A stretch of 50,998 nucleotides of DNA from Maribacter antarcticus DSM 21422 (GCF_000621125.1 NZ_JHZC01000021.1:1-50998), one strand, 5' to 3'; shown: positions 28,386 to 37,294, numbered from the stretch's first letter. Numbers and translations are program-made. Notes: a model not told the origin generated them from the letters alone.

Positions 28386-28393
28386 CAAAAGTA
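28386..28393 (-). promoter_or_regulatory. -7 box abutting the MFS start codon (TACTTTTG), leaderless promoter
   Basis: On the minus strand TACTTTTG matches TAnnTTTG perfectly and is followed by exactly 5 nt (CATTT) and then the ATG at 28380. With the usual Bacteroidota spacing the transcript would begin at or next to the start codon. Confidence 0.55.
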
Positions 28394-28466
28394 CTTCTAA
28401 TTACGACCCTAGTAGACTATTGAAAGTTGATTTTTAAATTTCATCGAAATTTGATATTCAAATATG

Positions 28467-28474
28467 TATTTTTG
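28467..28474 (+). promoter_or_regulatory. -7 box of the udk promoter (TATTTTTG)
   Basis: A perfect TAnnTTTG match, 17 nt before the udk ATG, implying a short leader of about 12 nt. No well-spaced -33 TTG was found. Confidence 0.5.
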
Positions 28475-28491
28475 AAACAAATTTTAGAAAT

Positions 28492-29106
28492 ATGCTTATT
28501 ATTGGAATCGCTGGTGGCACAGGCTGTGGAAAAACCACGGTGGTGAACCAGATTATAAACGAACTGCCAAATGAAAAGGTGGGCGTAATTTCACAGGATT
28601 CCTATTACAACGATCTTTCGCACCTGACCTTGGAGGAACGTAGAAAAATAAATTTTGACCACCCCAACTCCATCGATTTCATATTATTGGAAAGCCATTT
28701 AACAGCTTTAAAATCCGGAGAATCCATAGAACAACCGGTCTATTCCTTTTTAGAATGCAACCGAACGGGGAAAACAGTGCCTACACATCCTACCAAAGTG
28801 ATGATTGTAGAAGGAATATTGATTATGACGAATCCGGAAATAAGAAAAATGTTCGATATTAAAATATTTGTACATGCCGATACGGACGAGCGACTCATCA
28901 GAAGATTAAAACGCGACGTAAACGAACGTGGTTGGAACTTGGACGAAACCTTAGAAAAATACCAAACCGTAATAAAACCTATGCACGACCAGTTCATAGA
29001 GCCTACTAAAGAATATGCGGACATTATTATCCCCAACAACAAATACAACACAGTTGCCGTTGATATAGTACGAAGTATCATCAACGAACGATTAGCAGAA
29101 ACCTAA
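28492..29106 (+). CDS. udk: Uridine kinase
   Basis: Phosphorylates uridine and cytidine in pyrimidine salvage; cytoplasmic, 204 residues, normal length. The P-loop GIAGGTGCGKTTVV lies at residues 5-18. The nucleoside-binding segment SQDSYYNDLSHLTLEER, the NFDHPNSIDF block, MIVEGILI and the lid/base region DTDERLIRRLKRDVNERG are all typical of Udk. The next gene begins on the last base of the stop codon, so the two are translationally coupled. Confidence 0.95.
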   Translation: MLIIGIAGGTGCGKTTVVNQIINELPNEKVGVISQDSYYNDLSHLTLEERRKINFDHPNSIDFILLESHLTALKSGESIEQPVYSFLECNRTGKTVPTHPTKVMIVEGILIMTNPEIRKMFDIKIFVHADTDERLIRRLKRDVNERGWNLDETLEKYQTVIKPMHDQFIEPTKEYADIIIPNNKYNTVAVDIVRSIINERLAET

Positions 29107-29435
29107 TGGGACTCAAAACACTCCGAAAACAAAAATGGTTTAAAATCATGACGAATATGTACGTTATGGTGCTGACTGCATTTTTAATATGGATGATTTT
29201 TTTTGACACCAACTCGATGCTTATTCACCAAGAGCTTAAAAAGGAAATAAAAAAGTTGGAGAAAACTCAAGATTTTTTAAACAAAGAGATTTCAAAAGAT
29301 AAAAAGATAATAGAAAAACTTTCCAACAAAGAAGAGTTAGAAAAGTTCGCAAGAGAAGAATATTATCTCAAAAAAAAGAACGAGGAAATCTATCTTATAG
29401 AATATGAGGATAGTTTAAAAATCGAAATCCCGTAA
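29106..29435 (+). CDS. FtsB/DivIC-family septum formation initiator
   Basis: A bitopic division protein of 109 residues: a short cytoplasmic N-terminus, one membrane helix (about residues 16-34, MYVMVLTAFLIWMIFF), then a charged coiled coil (LKKEIKKLEKTQDFLNKEI) and the short conserved block EELEKFAREEYYLKKKNEEI, which is typical of DivIC/FtsB proteins in Bacteroidota. These link FtsL and FtsQ/DivIB in the divisome. The start overlaps the udk stop by one base. Confidence 0.87.
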   Translation: MGLKTLRKQKWFKIMTNMYVMVLTAFLIWMIFFDTNSMLIHQELKKEIKKLEKTQDFLNKEISKDKKIIEKLSNKEELEKFAREEYYLKKKNEEIYLIEYEDSLKIEIP

Positions 29436-29626
29436 AGAGCTTTATACCACTGGGTAACCAAACCGGTACAATATCAAAGAACACAAAGCAACTAGAGTAA
29501 CACATTGGCCTTTAAAAGTTTAACTTTATTTTGGTAAAAACCAATTAGATATTCATCGAGTGTTAACAAAATCCTTTCATTAACACTATAAATAATTGTA
29601 TTTTTACGACCTAACATATGACGTTT

Positions 29627-30400
29627 ATGGGCAAGATAATTGCTATTGCAAATCAAAAGGGTGGCGTAGGTAAAACGACAACGTCAGTGAATTTGGCAGC
29701 CGCGCTTGGTGTGCTAGAACAAAAGGTTCTCTTGATAGATGCAGATCCCCAAGCAAATGCCACATCTGGCCTAGGAATTAATGTGGACGATATTGAAATT
29801 GGAAGCTACCAGCTGTTGGAGCATACCAAAACAGCAAAGGAAGCCATCATCTCTACCTCGTCACCAAACGTTGACCTTATTCCGGCACATATAGATCTTG
29901 TAGCCATAGAAATAGAACTGGTAGACAAAGATGAGCGGGAGTACATGATGAAGAAGGCAATTACAGACCTAAAAAAAGATTACGATTTTATTTTAATAGA
30001 TTGTGCTCCTTCCTTGGGTTTAATTACTTTAAATGCACTTACAGCGGCAGACTCGGTAATCATCCCTATCCAATGTGAATATTTTGCACTGGAAGGATTG
30101 GGTAAATTATTGAATACCATTAAAAGCATACAGCGGATTCATAATGCTGATTTGGATATTGAGGGTATGCTATTGACCATGTATGATTCTAGGTTACGAT
30201 TGTCCAATCAAGTGGTAGAAGAAGTGAAAAAGCACTTTGGAGATATGGTTTTCGATACCATTATCCAACGTAACGTAAGGCTTAGCGAAGCCCCAAGCTA
30301 TGGTGAGAGCATTATAAAGTATGATGCCTCCAGCAAGGGAGCCACTAACTACCTAAACTTAGCTAGCGAGGTAGTCAAGAAAAATAAGCAGATAGTTTAA
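29627..30400 (+). CDS. parA: ParA (Soj) chromosome partitioning ATPase
   Basis: A Walker-type ATPase that works with ParB in chromosome segregation, about 257 residues. The deviant Walker A KGGVGKTT lies near the N-terminus (IIAIANQKGGVGKTTTSVNL), followed by VLLIDADPQANATSGLG and the Walker B region DFILIDCAPSLGLIT. I prefer ATG 29627 (MGKIIAIANQ); ATG 29618 is in frame 9 nt upstream and cannot be excluded. parB starts 1 bp after its stop. A near-consensus TATTTTTA lies at 29599-29606 as a possible -7 box. Confidence 0.95.
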   Translation: MGKIIAIANQKGGVGKTTTSVNLAAALGVLEQKVLLIDADPQANATSGLGINVDDIEIGSYQLLEHTKTAKEAIISTSSPNVDLIPAHIDLVAIEIELVDKDEREYMMKKAITDLKKDYDFILIDCAPSLGLITLNALTAADSVIIPIQCEYFALEGLGKLLNTIKSIQRIHNADLDIEGMLLTMYDSRLRLSNQVVEEVKKHFGDMVFDTIIQRNVRLSEAPSYGESIIKYDASSKGATNYLNLASEVVKKNKQIV

Positions 30401-30401
30401 A

Positions 30402-31304
30402 ATGGCAAAAGCAGTTAAAAAACAAGCACTCGGAAGAGGTCTATCGGCATTGCTGAAAGACCCCGAAAACGATATTAAATCAGCATCGGATAAAAATGCC
30501 GATAAAGTTGTTGGTCATATTATTGAACTTGATTTAGAATTTATTGAAGTGAACCCTTTTCAACCAAGGTCTAATTTCAATGATGAATCTTTGCAAGAAT
30601 TAGCTACTTCCATTCGAGAATTAGGCGTAATACAACCTATCACGGTACGGAAATTAGGTTTTAACAACTATCAACTTGTATCTGGGGAAAGACGTTTTAG
30701 AGCTTCTAAGTTATTGAGCCTCCAAACCATACCTGCCTACATTCGTATTGCCAACGACCAAGAATCCTTGGAAATGGCCTTGGTAGAAAACATACAGCGG
30801 CAGGACCTAGACCCTATTGAAATAGCCCTTTCCTATCAAAGGTTGATAGACGAAATAAACCTCACACAAGAAAAGCTAAGCGAACGGGTAGGTAAAAAGA
30901 GATCTACGATTGCTAATTATATGCGGTTATTAAAACTAGACCCCATCATACAAACTGGCATGCGAGATGGTTTCCTAAGTATGGGACATGGCAGGGCTTT
31001 AGTCAATATTGAAGATAGGGAAGATCAAATTACATTGTACGAGAAAATTGTAGGACAACGGCTGTCTGTTAGGGAAACCGAAAATGCAGTAAAAGCTTTT
31101 AAGGAGGCTATTGAAGGTAAACCTTTAAAAAAGAAAGTAAAAGAAACACCAGAATTCATCAATAATGGTACTCAAGAATTAGGAGAACGTTTATCCGTAA
31201 AGGTAGCTATAAGTACTACCGGAAAATCCAAAGGAAAAATTACGATTCCGTTTCATTCCGAAGAAGAGTTTAAGCGAATAAAAAAGCTCATAACCGGTGC
31301 ATAA
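30402..31304 (+). CDS. parB: ParB chromosome partitioning protein (CTPase, parS-binding)
   Basis: A 300-residue ParB. The N-terminal CTP-binding domain has NPFQPR, the LxSGERRFRA box and the ALVENIQRQDLDPIE box. The central helix-turn-helix (LSERVGKKRSTIANYMRLL) reads parS, and a short C-terminal dimerisation domain ends with EEEFKRIKKLI. It is directly behind parA. I looked for a canonical parS (TGTTTCACGTGAAACA or close relatives) and saw none in this window. Confidence 0.95.
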   Translation: MAKAVKKQALGRGLSALLKDPENDIKSASDKNADKVVGHIIELDLEFIEVNPFQPRSNFNDESLQELATSIRELGVIQPITVRKLGFNNYQLVSGERRFRASKLLSLQTIPAYIRIANDQESLEMALVENIQRQDLDPIEIALSYQRLIDEINLTQEKLSERVGKKRSTIANYMRLLKLDPIIQTGMRDGFLSMGHGRALVNIEDREDQITLYEKIVGQRLSVRETENAVKAFKEAIEGKPLKKKVKETPEFINNGTQELGERLSVKVAISTTGKSKGKITIPFHSEEEFKRIKKLITGA

Positions 31305-31950
31305 ACTCCAAGGCCTTTTGTTTGTTTGTCTATTTTCTTTAATCCTATGTCAGGCACAAGAAACTAGTGAAACTAGCACCCAAGAGGCAGACAGCACTGT
31401 AACCGATGCTTTAGCGAGTGAAAATTTGGTAATCCTTGATTCTTTAATTTCTACCAAGAAAGCCATAAACCCTTTAGCACCAAGTAAAGCTGCTTTCTAC
31501 TCTACTGTACTTCCTGGCCTAGGACAGATTTATAACAAAAAATATTGGAAGGCCCCTATCGTTTGGGGTGCACTAGGAGGAAGTGTGTATATGTACGCCT
31601 TAAAAAATGATACCTATCGAAGATTCAGAACGGCTTTCAAACGAAGGCAGGCGGGTTTTACGGACGACGAGTTTTTCGATTTAAACGGGGACAATGAGCT
31701 TGGGCAAGCTCCTGATTTTGATGCTGGTGATTTAGAAAATCAACAAGAACGTTTTCAAGAGGAAAGAGACTTATGGCTCGTTGCAACTATAATTATTTAT
31801 GCCCTAAACATCGTAGACGCCAATGTGACAGCCCACTTGAAGCAATTTAATATAGATGATGACCTAAGTTTTGACTTTCAACCCTATCTTGATTTAAACC
31901 CCGTTTCCAATAGCGCCAACTACGGGATGGCGTTAACCATTAAATTTTAA
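31297..31950 (+). CDS. DUF5683 family exported membrane protein
   Basis: Function unknown, 217 residues. A signal peptide (about residues 1-20, ending LILCQA) is followed by an acidic linker, then the DUF5683 core beginning KAAFYSTVLPGLGQIYNKKY, with hydrophobic stretches at PIVWGALGGSVYMYALK and LWLVATIIIYALNIVDANV. It starts with GTG inside the last 8 nt of parB, and dapB begins 2 bp after its stop, so it is an embedded member of the parAB operon. It recurs at this place in many Flavobacteriaceae. The GLGQ motif resembles that in TM2-like small membrane proteins. Confidence 0.8.
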   Translation: MHKLQGLLFVCLFSLILCQAQETSETSTQEADSTVTDALASENLVILDSLISTKKAINPLAPSKAAFYSTVLPGLGQIYNKKYWKAPIVWGALGGSVYMYALKNDTYRRFRTAFKRRQAGFTDDEFFDLNGDNELGQAPDFDAGDLENQQERFQEERDLWLVATIIIYALNIVDANVTAHLKQFNIDDDLSFDFQPYLDLNPVSNSANYGMALTIKF

Positions 31951-31952
31951 AT

Positions 31953-32654
31953 ATGAAGATTGCGCTGTTTGGCTACGGAAAAATGGGGCAGATGATTGAG
32001 CGCATTGCGCTGGACAGAAACCATCAAATCGTTGCTAAAATTGATATAAACACACAAGAAATAGATTTTAAGAATATAGATGTAGCCATTGATTTTAGCG
32101 TGCCTGAAGCCGCCTTTGGAAATATTTCTAAATGTATTGAAAACAACACGCCGGTTATTTCCGGAACTACAGGATGGTTAGATAAGCATGACGACGCAGT
32201 AACACTGTGCGAACAAAAAAATGGGGCTTTTATATATGCCTCCAACTTTAGTTTGGGTGTGAATATATTTTTTGAACTCAATACACAACTGGCCAAAATG
32301 ATGCAGCATTTAGAGCAGTACAACGTTGCTATCGAAGAAATACATCACACCCAGAAATTAGATGCTCCGAGCGGCACGGCAATAACACTAGCTGACGGGA
32401 TTATAGAAAACTCAGCATACAAAGGATGGGTATTAGCTAAAACAGAAGCAGGATACCTACCTATTACATCAAAACGCATTAGAACTACACCTGGTACGCA
32501 CACCACTACATACAACAGTCAAGTAGACGATATTACGATACAGCATACAGCCCACAACAGAGAAGGGTTTGCGGAAGGTGCAATCATAGCCGCGGAATGG
32601 ATTATTGGTAAAACAGGAGTCTTTACCATGCGAGATGTGTTAAACCTTGGTTAA
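31953..32654 (+). CDS. dapB: 4-hydroxy-tetrahydrodipicolinate reductase
   Basis: Reduces hydroxy-tetrahydrodipicolinate in the lysine/meso-diaminopimelate pathway that feeds peptidoglycan. The length of 233 residues fits the shorter Bacteroidota form. The Rossmann motif GYGKMGQMI is at residues 7-15. The catalytic segment EIHHTQKLDAPSGTA includes the conserved His pair and Lys, and the end AEWIIGKTGVFTMRDVL is the usual C-terminus. It is co-transcribed with parAB-DUF5683, and lepB follows after 96 bp. Confidence 0.95.
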   Translation: MKIALFGYGKMGQMIERIALDRNHQIVAKIDINTQEIDFKNIDVAIDFSVPEAAFGNISKCIENNTPVISGTTGWLDKHDDAVTLCEQKNGAFIYASNFSLGVNIFFELNTQLAKMMQHLEQYNVAIEEIHHTQKLDAPSGTAITLADGIIENSAYKGWVLAKTEAGYLPITSKRIRTTPGTHTTTYNSQVDDITIQHTAHNREGFAEGAIIAAEWIIGKTGVFTMRDVLNLG

Positions 32655-32750
32655 AAAAAGTAACAATTTTTATCGAACAGTACTAATGACACATAGGTAG
32701 TATTAATGATATAATACGCAAACGTCATCAACTTAATAAATAATAACATT

Positions 32751-34454
32751 ATGAACGGTACACAATGGATTCTTTTTATACTCCTGGTACAGGTCGTCCA
32801 TTTTTTAGGAACATGGAAATTATATGTAAAAGCAGGTAGAAAAGCATGGGAAGCTGCTATCCCAATTTACAACGCAGTTGTTTTAATGCAAATCATCAAT
32901 AGGCCCAAATGGTGGGTGATTTTGCTGTTTATTCCGATTATCAATTTACTCATGTTCCCTGTACTTTGGGTAGAGACTATTCGCAGTTACCGTAGAAACA
33001 CAACCTTGGAATCTTGGTTGGTGATTTTCACCTTGGGCTTTTATATCTACTACGTTAATTATGCCCTAGATGTAAAATATATAGAAGATAGAAGCCTTCA
33101 ACCCAAGACCGCTATGGGAGAATGGGTAAGCTCTATTGTTTTTGCTGTAGTTGCAGCCACTTTGGTGCATACTTATTTTATTCAACCCTATGTAATCCCA
33201 ACAGGATCCTTAGAACGCACCCTTAGAGTGGGTGATTTCCTTTTTGTTAGTAAATTTCATTACGGCGCAAGAACGCCAATGACAACGGTTGCTGCACCCA
33301 TGGTACATGATACCTTGCCCGTTGTGGGTGTTCCTTCGTACCTTAAGAAACCACAACTTCCATACTTTAGACTTCCTGGATTTACAAAGGTAGACCGCAA
33401 TGATATTGTCGTTTTTAGCTGGCCTGCAGATACAGTCAGGAGATTCTTCAAGAGGGAAGCCGGTGTTAAAAAACCGATAGACAAAAAATCAAACTACGTA
33501 AAACGTTGTGTTGGTGTTCCCGGAGATTCTTTAGAAGTCCGGAATGGCTACGTTTTTATTAATGGCAAACAGTTGGAGTTGCCTGGTAGCGCAAAACCAC
33601 AGTACGACTATACCATTTACAGTAGCAAAGGAGTTTCTTCTAGGTTATTGGAGAAAATTGGTGTGACCGATTTTACCAGAAAATACCTATCCAATGCACT
33701 AAACCAACAACAAGCGCAGGCAGTAAACCAATATTTACTCGGATATGACCAAGGAGAAAATAATCAGTTGGAGTTGTATACTAAAAGTTCTGGTATTCCT
33801 ACAACTACCATTAAAAAATTCGGACTGTCCTTGCGTGAAGTAACGGATAGAGAGCGGCTTGTCCCATTAACAGATGATATGGTAGCTGTACTTCGGGGAG
33901 ATACCAGTATTGATTCGGTAGTTCAAAAAATCACCCCAAAAGGCAGACGCGGCACTAATCTATTTCCACAAAGCCCAGATTATAATTGGAACTACAGCCA
34001 ACTCGGTGCTATCTATATCCCTAAAAAAGGAACCACCGTTGACTTAAACTTGAGAACCCTACCCCTATACAAGAAAATTATACGGGATTATGAACTAAAT
34101 ACCATTAGTGTTTCCGGTAATCAAATTAGTATAAATGACGATGTAGCCAACTCCTATACCTTCAAACAGGATTATTATTGGATGATGGGCGACAACAGAG
34201 ATCATTCGGAAGACAGTCGCGCTTGGGGCTACGTTCCAGAGAATCATATTGTAGGTACTCCTATTTTTATTTGGATGAGTTTTGATAATTTTACAGAAAA
34301 CATCACCAATTGGAGACCCCGCTGGAATCGTGTCTTTACAACCGTAAATGGCGATGGAGAACCACAGTCCTACTTCAAATACTTTCTAATACTCTTGGCA
34401 GCTTATTTTGTAGGAAGTTGGCTTTGGAAACGTAAAAAATCTAATCAAGCCTAG
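32751..34454 (+). CDS. lepB: Signal peptidase I with extra N-terminal membrane domain
   Basis: Removes Sec signal peptides at the outer face of the inner membrane. The 567 residues fall in three parts. Residues 1-112 form a multi-helix region resembling DUF5684 (LFIPIINLLMFPVLW). The catalytic core begins with a helix at about 123-145 and carries the nucleophile Ser153 in IPTGSLERTL, where most enzymes have SMEPTL or SMEKSL. Lys251 in NYVKRCVGVPGDS is the general base. About 210 residues then precede the box MMGDNRDHSEDSRAWGYVP; in E. coli the equivalent spacing is much shorter. A final membrane helix lies near residues 543-560. Catalytic residues are intact. Confidence 0.93.
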   Translation: MNGTQWILFILLVQVVHFLGTWKLYVKAGRKAWEAAIPIYNAVVLMQIINRPKWWVILLFIPIINLLMFPVLWVETIRSYRRNTTLESWLVIFTLGFYIYYVNYALDVKYIEDRSLQPKTAMGEWVSSIVFAVVAATLVHTYFIQPYVIPTGSLERTLRVGDFLFVSKFHYGARTPMTTVAAPMVHDTLPVVGVPSYLKKPQLPYFRLPGFTKVDRNDIVVFSWPADTVRRFFKREAGVKKPIDKKSNYVKRCVGVPGDSLEVRNGYVFINGKQLELPGSAKPQYDYTIYSSKGVSSRLLEKIGVTDFTRKYLSNALNQQQAQAVNQYLLGYDQGENNQLELYTKSSGIPTTTIKKFGLSLREVTDRERLVPLTDDMVAVLRGDTSIDSVVQKITPKGRRGTNLFPQSPDYNWNYSQLGAIYIPKKGTTVDLNLRTLPLYKKIIRDYELNTISVSGNQISINDDVANSYTFKQDYYWMMGDNRDHSEDSRAWGYVPENHIVGTPIFIWMSFDNFTENITNWRPRWNRVFTTVNGDGEPQSYFKYFLILLAAYFVGSWLWKRKKSNQA

Positions 34455-34456
34455 TT

Positions 34457-35083
34457 ATGAGTATTCTGTACCCTGCCTATTTTCCTACTATTGCATTTTT
34501 TACCGTGTTCGCACAAAGTGATGGAATTATATGGGAAACGCAGGGCAACTATCAAAAACAGACTTTTAGAAATAGAACCTACATCTGCAATGACAGAGGA
34601 GAGCATATACTCAGCATTCCCATATCCCATGCAGGTAACAGTAAAGGAAAAAAACTAAACAGTGATGTAAAAATAGACAACACTTATCCTTGGCAACGGC
34701 AACACTGGCGCACTTTAGAAACAGCCTATAGAACCTCCCCCTACTTCGAATTTTACGAAGATGATATTAAACCGCTGTATGATACGGAGTTCGAATACTT
34801 GATGGACTTTAACCTAAAAACCATCGAAATCATTTGTGATTGCCTACAGCTAGAAATGCCTCGTGCCAACACCGAAGTTTTTAAAATAGACCACGAGAAT
34901 GATTACCGTGATTTGGTGCGTGTGAAAAATAAGTTTCAATTAGAGCAAACAGATTACGTACAAGTCTTTGGAGACCGCCATGGTTTTACCCCAAATCTTA
35001 GCATACTTGATCTTTTATTCAACCTAGGGCCAAATGCTACGATTTATTTAAAAGAAACTAAACTCATGGCAGGTAATGCTTAG
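34457..35083 (+). CDS. WbqC-like family protein
   Basis: A cytoplasmic protein of 208 residues. It matches the WbqC family in its opening (LYPAYFPTIAFFTVFAQSD), in the strand QKQTFRNRTYI, and in NTYPWQRQHWRTLETAYRTSPYFEFYEDDI. WbqC proteins occur in O-antigen or glycolipid loci, but their reaction is not settled. Here the gene sits 2 bp after lepB, not in a polysaccharide cluster, an arrangement seen in other flavobacteria. Its end overlaps the DUF6122 gene by 8 nt. Confidence 0.85.
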   Translation: MSILYPAYFPTIAFFTVFAQSDGIIWETQGNYQKQTFRNRTYICNDRGEHILSIPISHAGNSKGKKLNSDVKIDNTYPWQRQHWRTLETAYRTSPYFEFYEDDIKPLYDTEFEYLMDFNLKTIEIICDCLQLEMPRANTEVFKIDHENDYRDLVRVKNKFQLEQTDYVQVFGDRHGFTPNLSILDLLFNLGPNATIYLKETKLMAGNA

Positions 35084-35399
35084 GTTCTTACTGCACTATG
35101 GCATTCACTTTATAGTACCCTTAGGAATTGCCTATTTCTTTTTTAAGGAACACCGTTTAAAAGCGGTACTTATTTTATTAGCAGGGATTATCCTAGATAT
35201 TGATCATGTACTAGCTACTCCTATTTTTGATACCATGCGATGTAGCGTCAACTTTCATCCCTTACATTCGTATTGGGCCATAGGTGTTTATATAGTGATG
35301 ACAGGCTATAAGAAAACACGTATTTGGGGTATCGCTTTCCTCATCCATATGTTAGCGGACATCGTAGATTGTTTATTTATTGAAGGGAATTTTGATTGA
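35076..35399 (+). CDS. DUF6122 family small membrane protein
   Basis: 107 residues, with four likely membrane segments. Histidines and acidic residues are conserved in or near the membrane: HYGIHFIVP, DIDHVLATPIFD, FHPLHSYWAI and IHMLADIVDC. This pattern recalls membrane-bound metal-dependent hydrolases of the YdjM/LexA-binding type (LDIDH-like and HR/HS motifs), so a metal-dependent hydrolase role is possible but unproven. It starts inside the wbqC-like gene and its last 27 nt overlap the convergent EEP gene. Confidence 0.75.
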   Translation: MLRFLLHYGIHFIVPLGIAYFFFKEHRLKAVLILLAGIILDIDHVLATPIFDTMRCSVNFHPLHSYWAIGVYIVMTGYKKTRIWGIAFLIHMLADIVDCLFIEGNFD

Positions 35400-36404
35400 T
35401 GCCATAATAGGATCATGATCGGAAAGGCCAATATCATAATTCCGATGCCCAACTACTTCAAAGGAAGGATCTACCAATATAAAATCGATACGAAAAGGGA
35501 ATTTCCAAAAATTGATAGTCCCACCATAACCACTACCCGCTTCTATAAATGTGTCTTTCAAATCTCTTTTTAGGTTGAAGTACACACTAGAGAATTGGTT
35601 GTTATTAAAATCGCCAACTACGATATTCTTATAAGGACTATTGGCCATATGATTACGAACGATTTCCGATTGTTGCTGCTGTTTTTGAAAGGACTTTCGC
35701 AACCTAGCAAGTAGCTTGTCCGAACGCTCAAGCTTTATACTTCCTGGACGTATGCGCAAAGATTGTAGATGTAGGTTGTAAATTCTAAGAGTATCTGTCT
35801 TATAAATAATATCGGCATACACTGCACTATTATCAGAATATGGAAAGTGCAACAACCCTTGGTCTACGATTTTATATTTCGAATAAATAGCCTGTATGAC
35901 CGTTTCCGAAGCCTTTCCAAACTCAAAATCTACGAAACTAAAGGGATATGCCTCAAAATCATCACTTCGGATTTTTTTGTAATCAAATTCTTGAAAACAA
36001 ATGATATCTGGACGTTCCTCATTAATGAACCCTGCAATACTATCACCAACAGAACGTTCCCAGTCATTCGCTTTACCTCTATAACCTTGACTATTGAAAC
36101 TCATAAGCCGCAGAGAAATATTTTCATCAGCTTTTGTAGAAGTACTTCTTAGTTTTACGAAAGAGCCTAGCGTCACATAACTGTATACAAGGACTGCAAT
36201 AGGTATTACCACTAAAAACTTTCTTTGCAAAACCCAGTACACAACAAATAGAAAGTTAACCAAAACTAAAAGAGGTACAGCCAAACTAAAAAAAGCCAAA
36301 CTAGCAGAATCCGTGTAGGGTACGATACAGGCAATTAGCAGTGAGACAGAAAAAATAAAATTCAGATAGAACACTATCCGGTTTAAAAAGGACAATTTTC
36401 TCAT
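35373..36404 (-). CDS. Membrane-anchored endonuclease/exonuclease/phosphatase family protein
   Basis: 343 residues. The N-terminal ~90 residues contain three hydrophobic helices. An EEP-fold domain follows: LRLMSFNSQGY (metal-binding Asn), RPDIICFQEFDY (metal-binding Glu), IYNLHLQSLR, VVGDFNNNQFS (catalytic Asp-x-Asn) and the terminal GLSDHDPIMA with the catalytic His. Such membrane-linked EEP proteins may act on lipids or nucleic acids outside the inner membrane; the substrate is unknown. It lies 5 bp after a rhomboid gene, at the end of the mutL transcript. Confidence 0.87.
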   Translation of the reverse strand: MRKLSFLNRIVFYLNFIFSVSLLIACIVPYTDSASLAFFSLAVPLLVLVNFLFVVYWVLQRKFLVVIPIAVLVYSYVTLGSFVKLRSTSTKADENISLRLMSFNSQGYRGKANDWERSVGDSIAGFINEERPDIICFQEFDYKKIRSDDFEAYPFSFVDFEFGKASETVIQAIYSKYKIVDQGLLHFPYSDNSAVYADIIYKTDTLRIYNLHLQSLRIRPGSIKLERSDKLLARLRKSFQKQQQQSEIVRNHMANSPYKNIVVGDFNNNQFSSVYFNLKRDLKDTFIEAGSGYGGTINFWKFPFRIDFILVDPSFEVVGHRNYDIGLSDHDPIMASIKIPFNK

Positions 36405-36409
36405 AGGCT

Positions 36410-37291
36410 CTAGTCCCCCTTACCAGCTTGGAACAAGAAGTCCTTTTCTGCCTTTGATAAGCTCTCATAACCAGATTTGCTTATTTTATCCAAAATGGCA
36501 TCTATCTTCTTTTGGCTGCTTTGCTTATCATATTGTGCTTTGGACGTTGTGGTAGCCCCCCTCTTTTTGCTCTTATAGACGGTTTTTAAAGGCGCCTTCT
36601 TTTCACTTCCCTTAAAAAGATTTACTATAGCATCTAAAAATCTTGAAAACCCGGCTCCTATATCAGAACCATTAACCAATTGTCTCGCGTACCAATAGCC
36701 TAATAATGCGCCTCCCAGGTGGGCTAAATGCCCACCTGCATTGCCACTTGCTGGTAATTGTATTAAATCCATCAACACCACAAACGCACCTATATACCAC
36801 AGTTTTACGTTGAAGAAAATCAACCGTACTTCTTGGTTGGGCATGTACGCACATATAAAAATTAAAATAGCACTGGCACCTGCAGAAGCTCCAATCAAAT
36901 ACGCATTTACATTGAAAAAAGCGGGGAAAATATTGTAGCCTACAAAAAAGAACAGACCACCCATAATAACACCAAGGAAGTATACATTTAGAAAACGCCT
37001 AGCATCGAACAGATTAAGAAATATACGCCCCACAAAATATATAAGCAGCATATTCCAAAAAAGATGACCAAATCCTCCATGAAAAAAAGAATAAGTAACT
37101 ATGGACCATGGCTGTACTAAAAAATCGAAAAAATCCTTTGGCAGTTCAAACCATTGTACGATGCTATTACTAGGCAATCGTAATAAAAAGGTAGTTAGAC
37201 GCTCCACAATAAATACTAACACGTTTATAGCAATTAGCTTTTCTGCAATCGATAACCTACTAAACTGATATTTTAAATTTCCTTGCGTCAT
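36410..37291 (-). CDS. Rhomboid family intramembrane serine protease with GASA variant
   Basis: 293 residues, about six membrane helices in residues 15-205 and then a soluble, basic C-terminal tail of ~85 residues. The family HxxxxHxxxN motif is HGGFGHLFWN (71-80). The catalytic Ser136 lies in LIGASAGAS, where the usual GASG reads GASA. Alignment by spacing to the paralogue next door supports Ser136 as the nucleophile. His191 in GGHLAHLGGALLGYW completes the dyad. It is the downstream partner of a second rhomboid gene 3 bp away. Natural substrates are unknown. Confidence 0.88.
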   Translation of the reverse strand: MTQGNLKYQFSRLSIAEKLIAINVLVFIVERLTTFLLRLPSNSIVQWFELPKDFFDFLVQPWSIVTYSFFHGGFGHLFWNMLLIYFVGRIFLNLFDARRFLNVYFLGVIMGGLFFFVGYNIFPAFFNVNAYLIGASAGASAILIFICAYMPNQEVRLIFFNVKLWYIGAFVVLMDLIQLPASGNAGGHLAHLGGALLGYWYARQLVNGSDIGAGFSRFLDAIVNLFKGSEKKAPLKTVYKSKKRGATTTSKAQYDKQSSQKKIDAILDKISKSGYESLSKAEKDFLFQAGKGD

Positions 37292-37294
37292 CTT

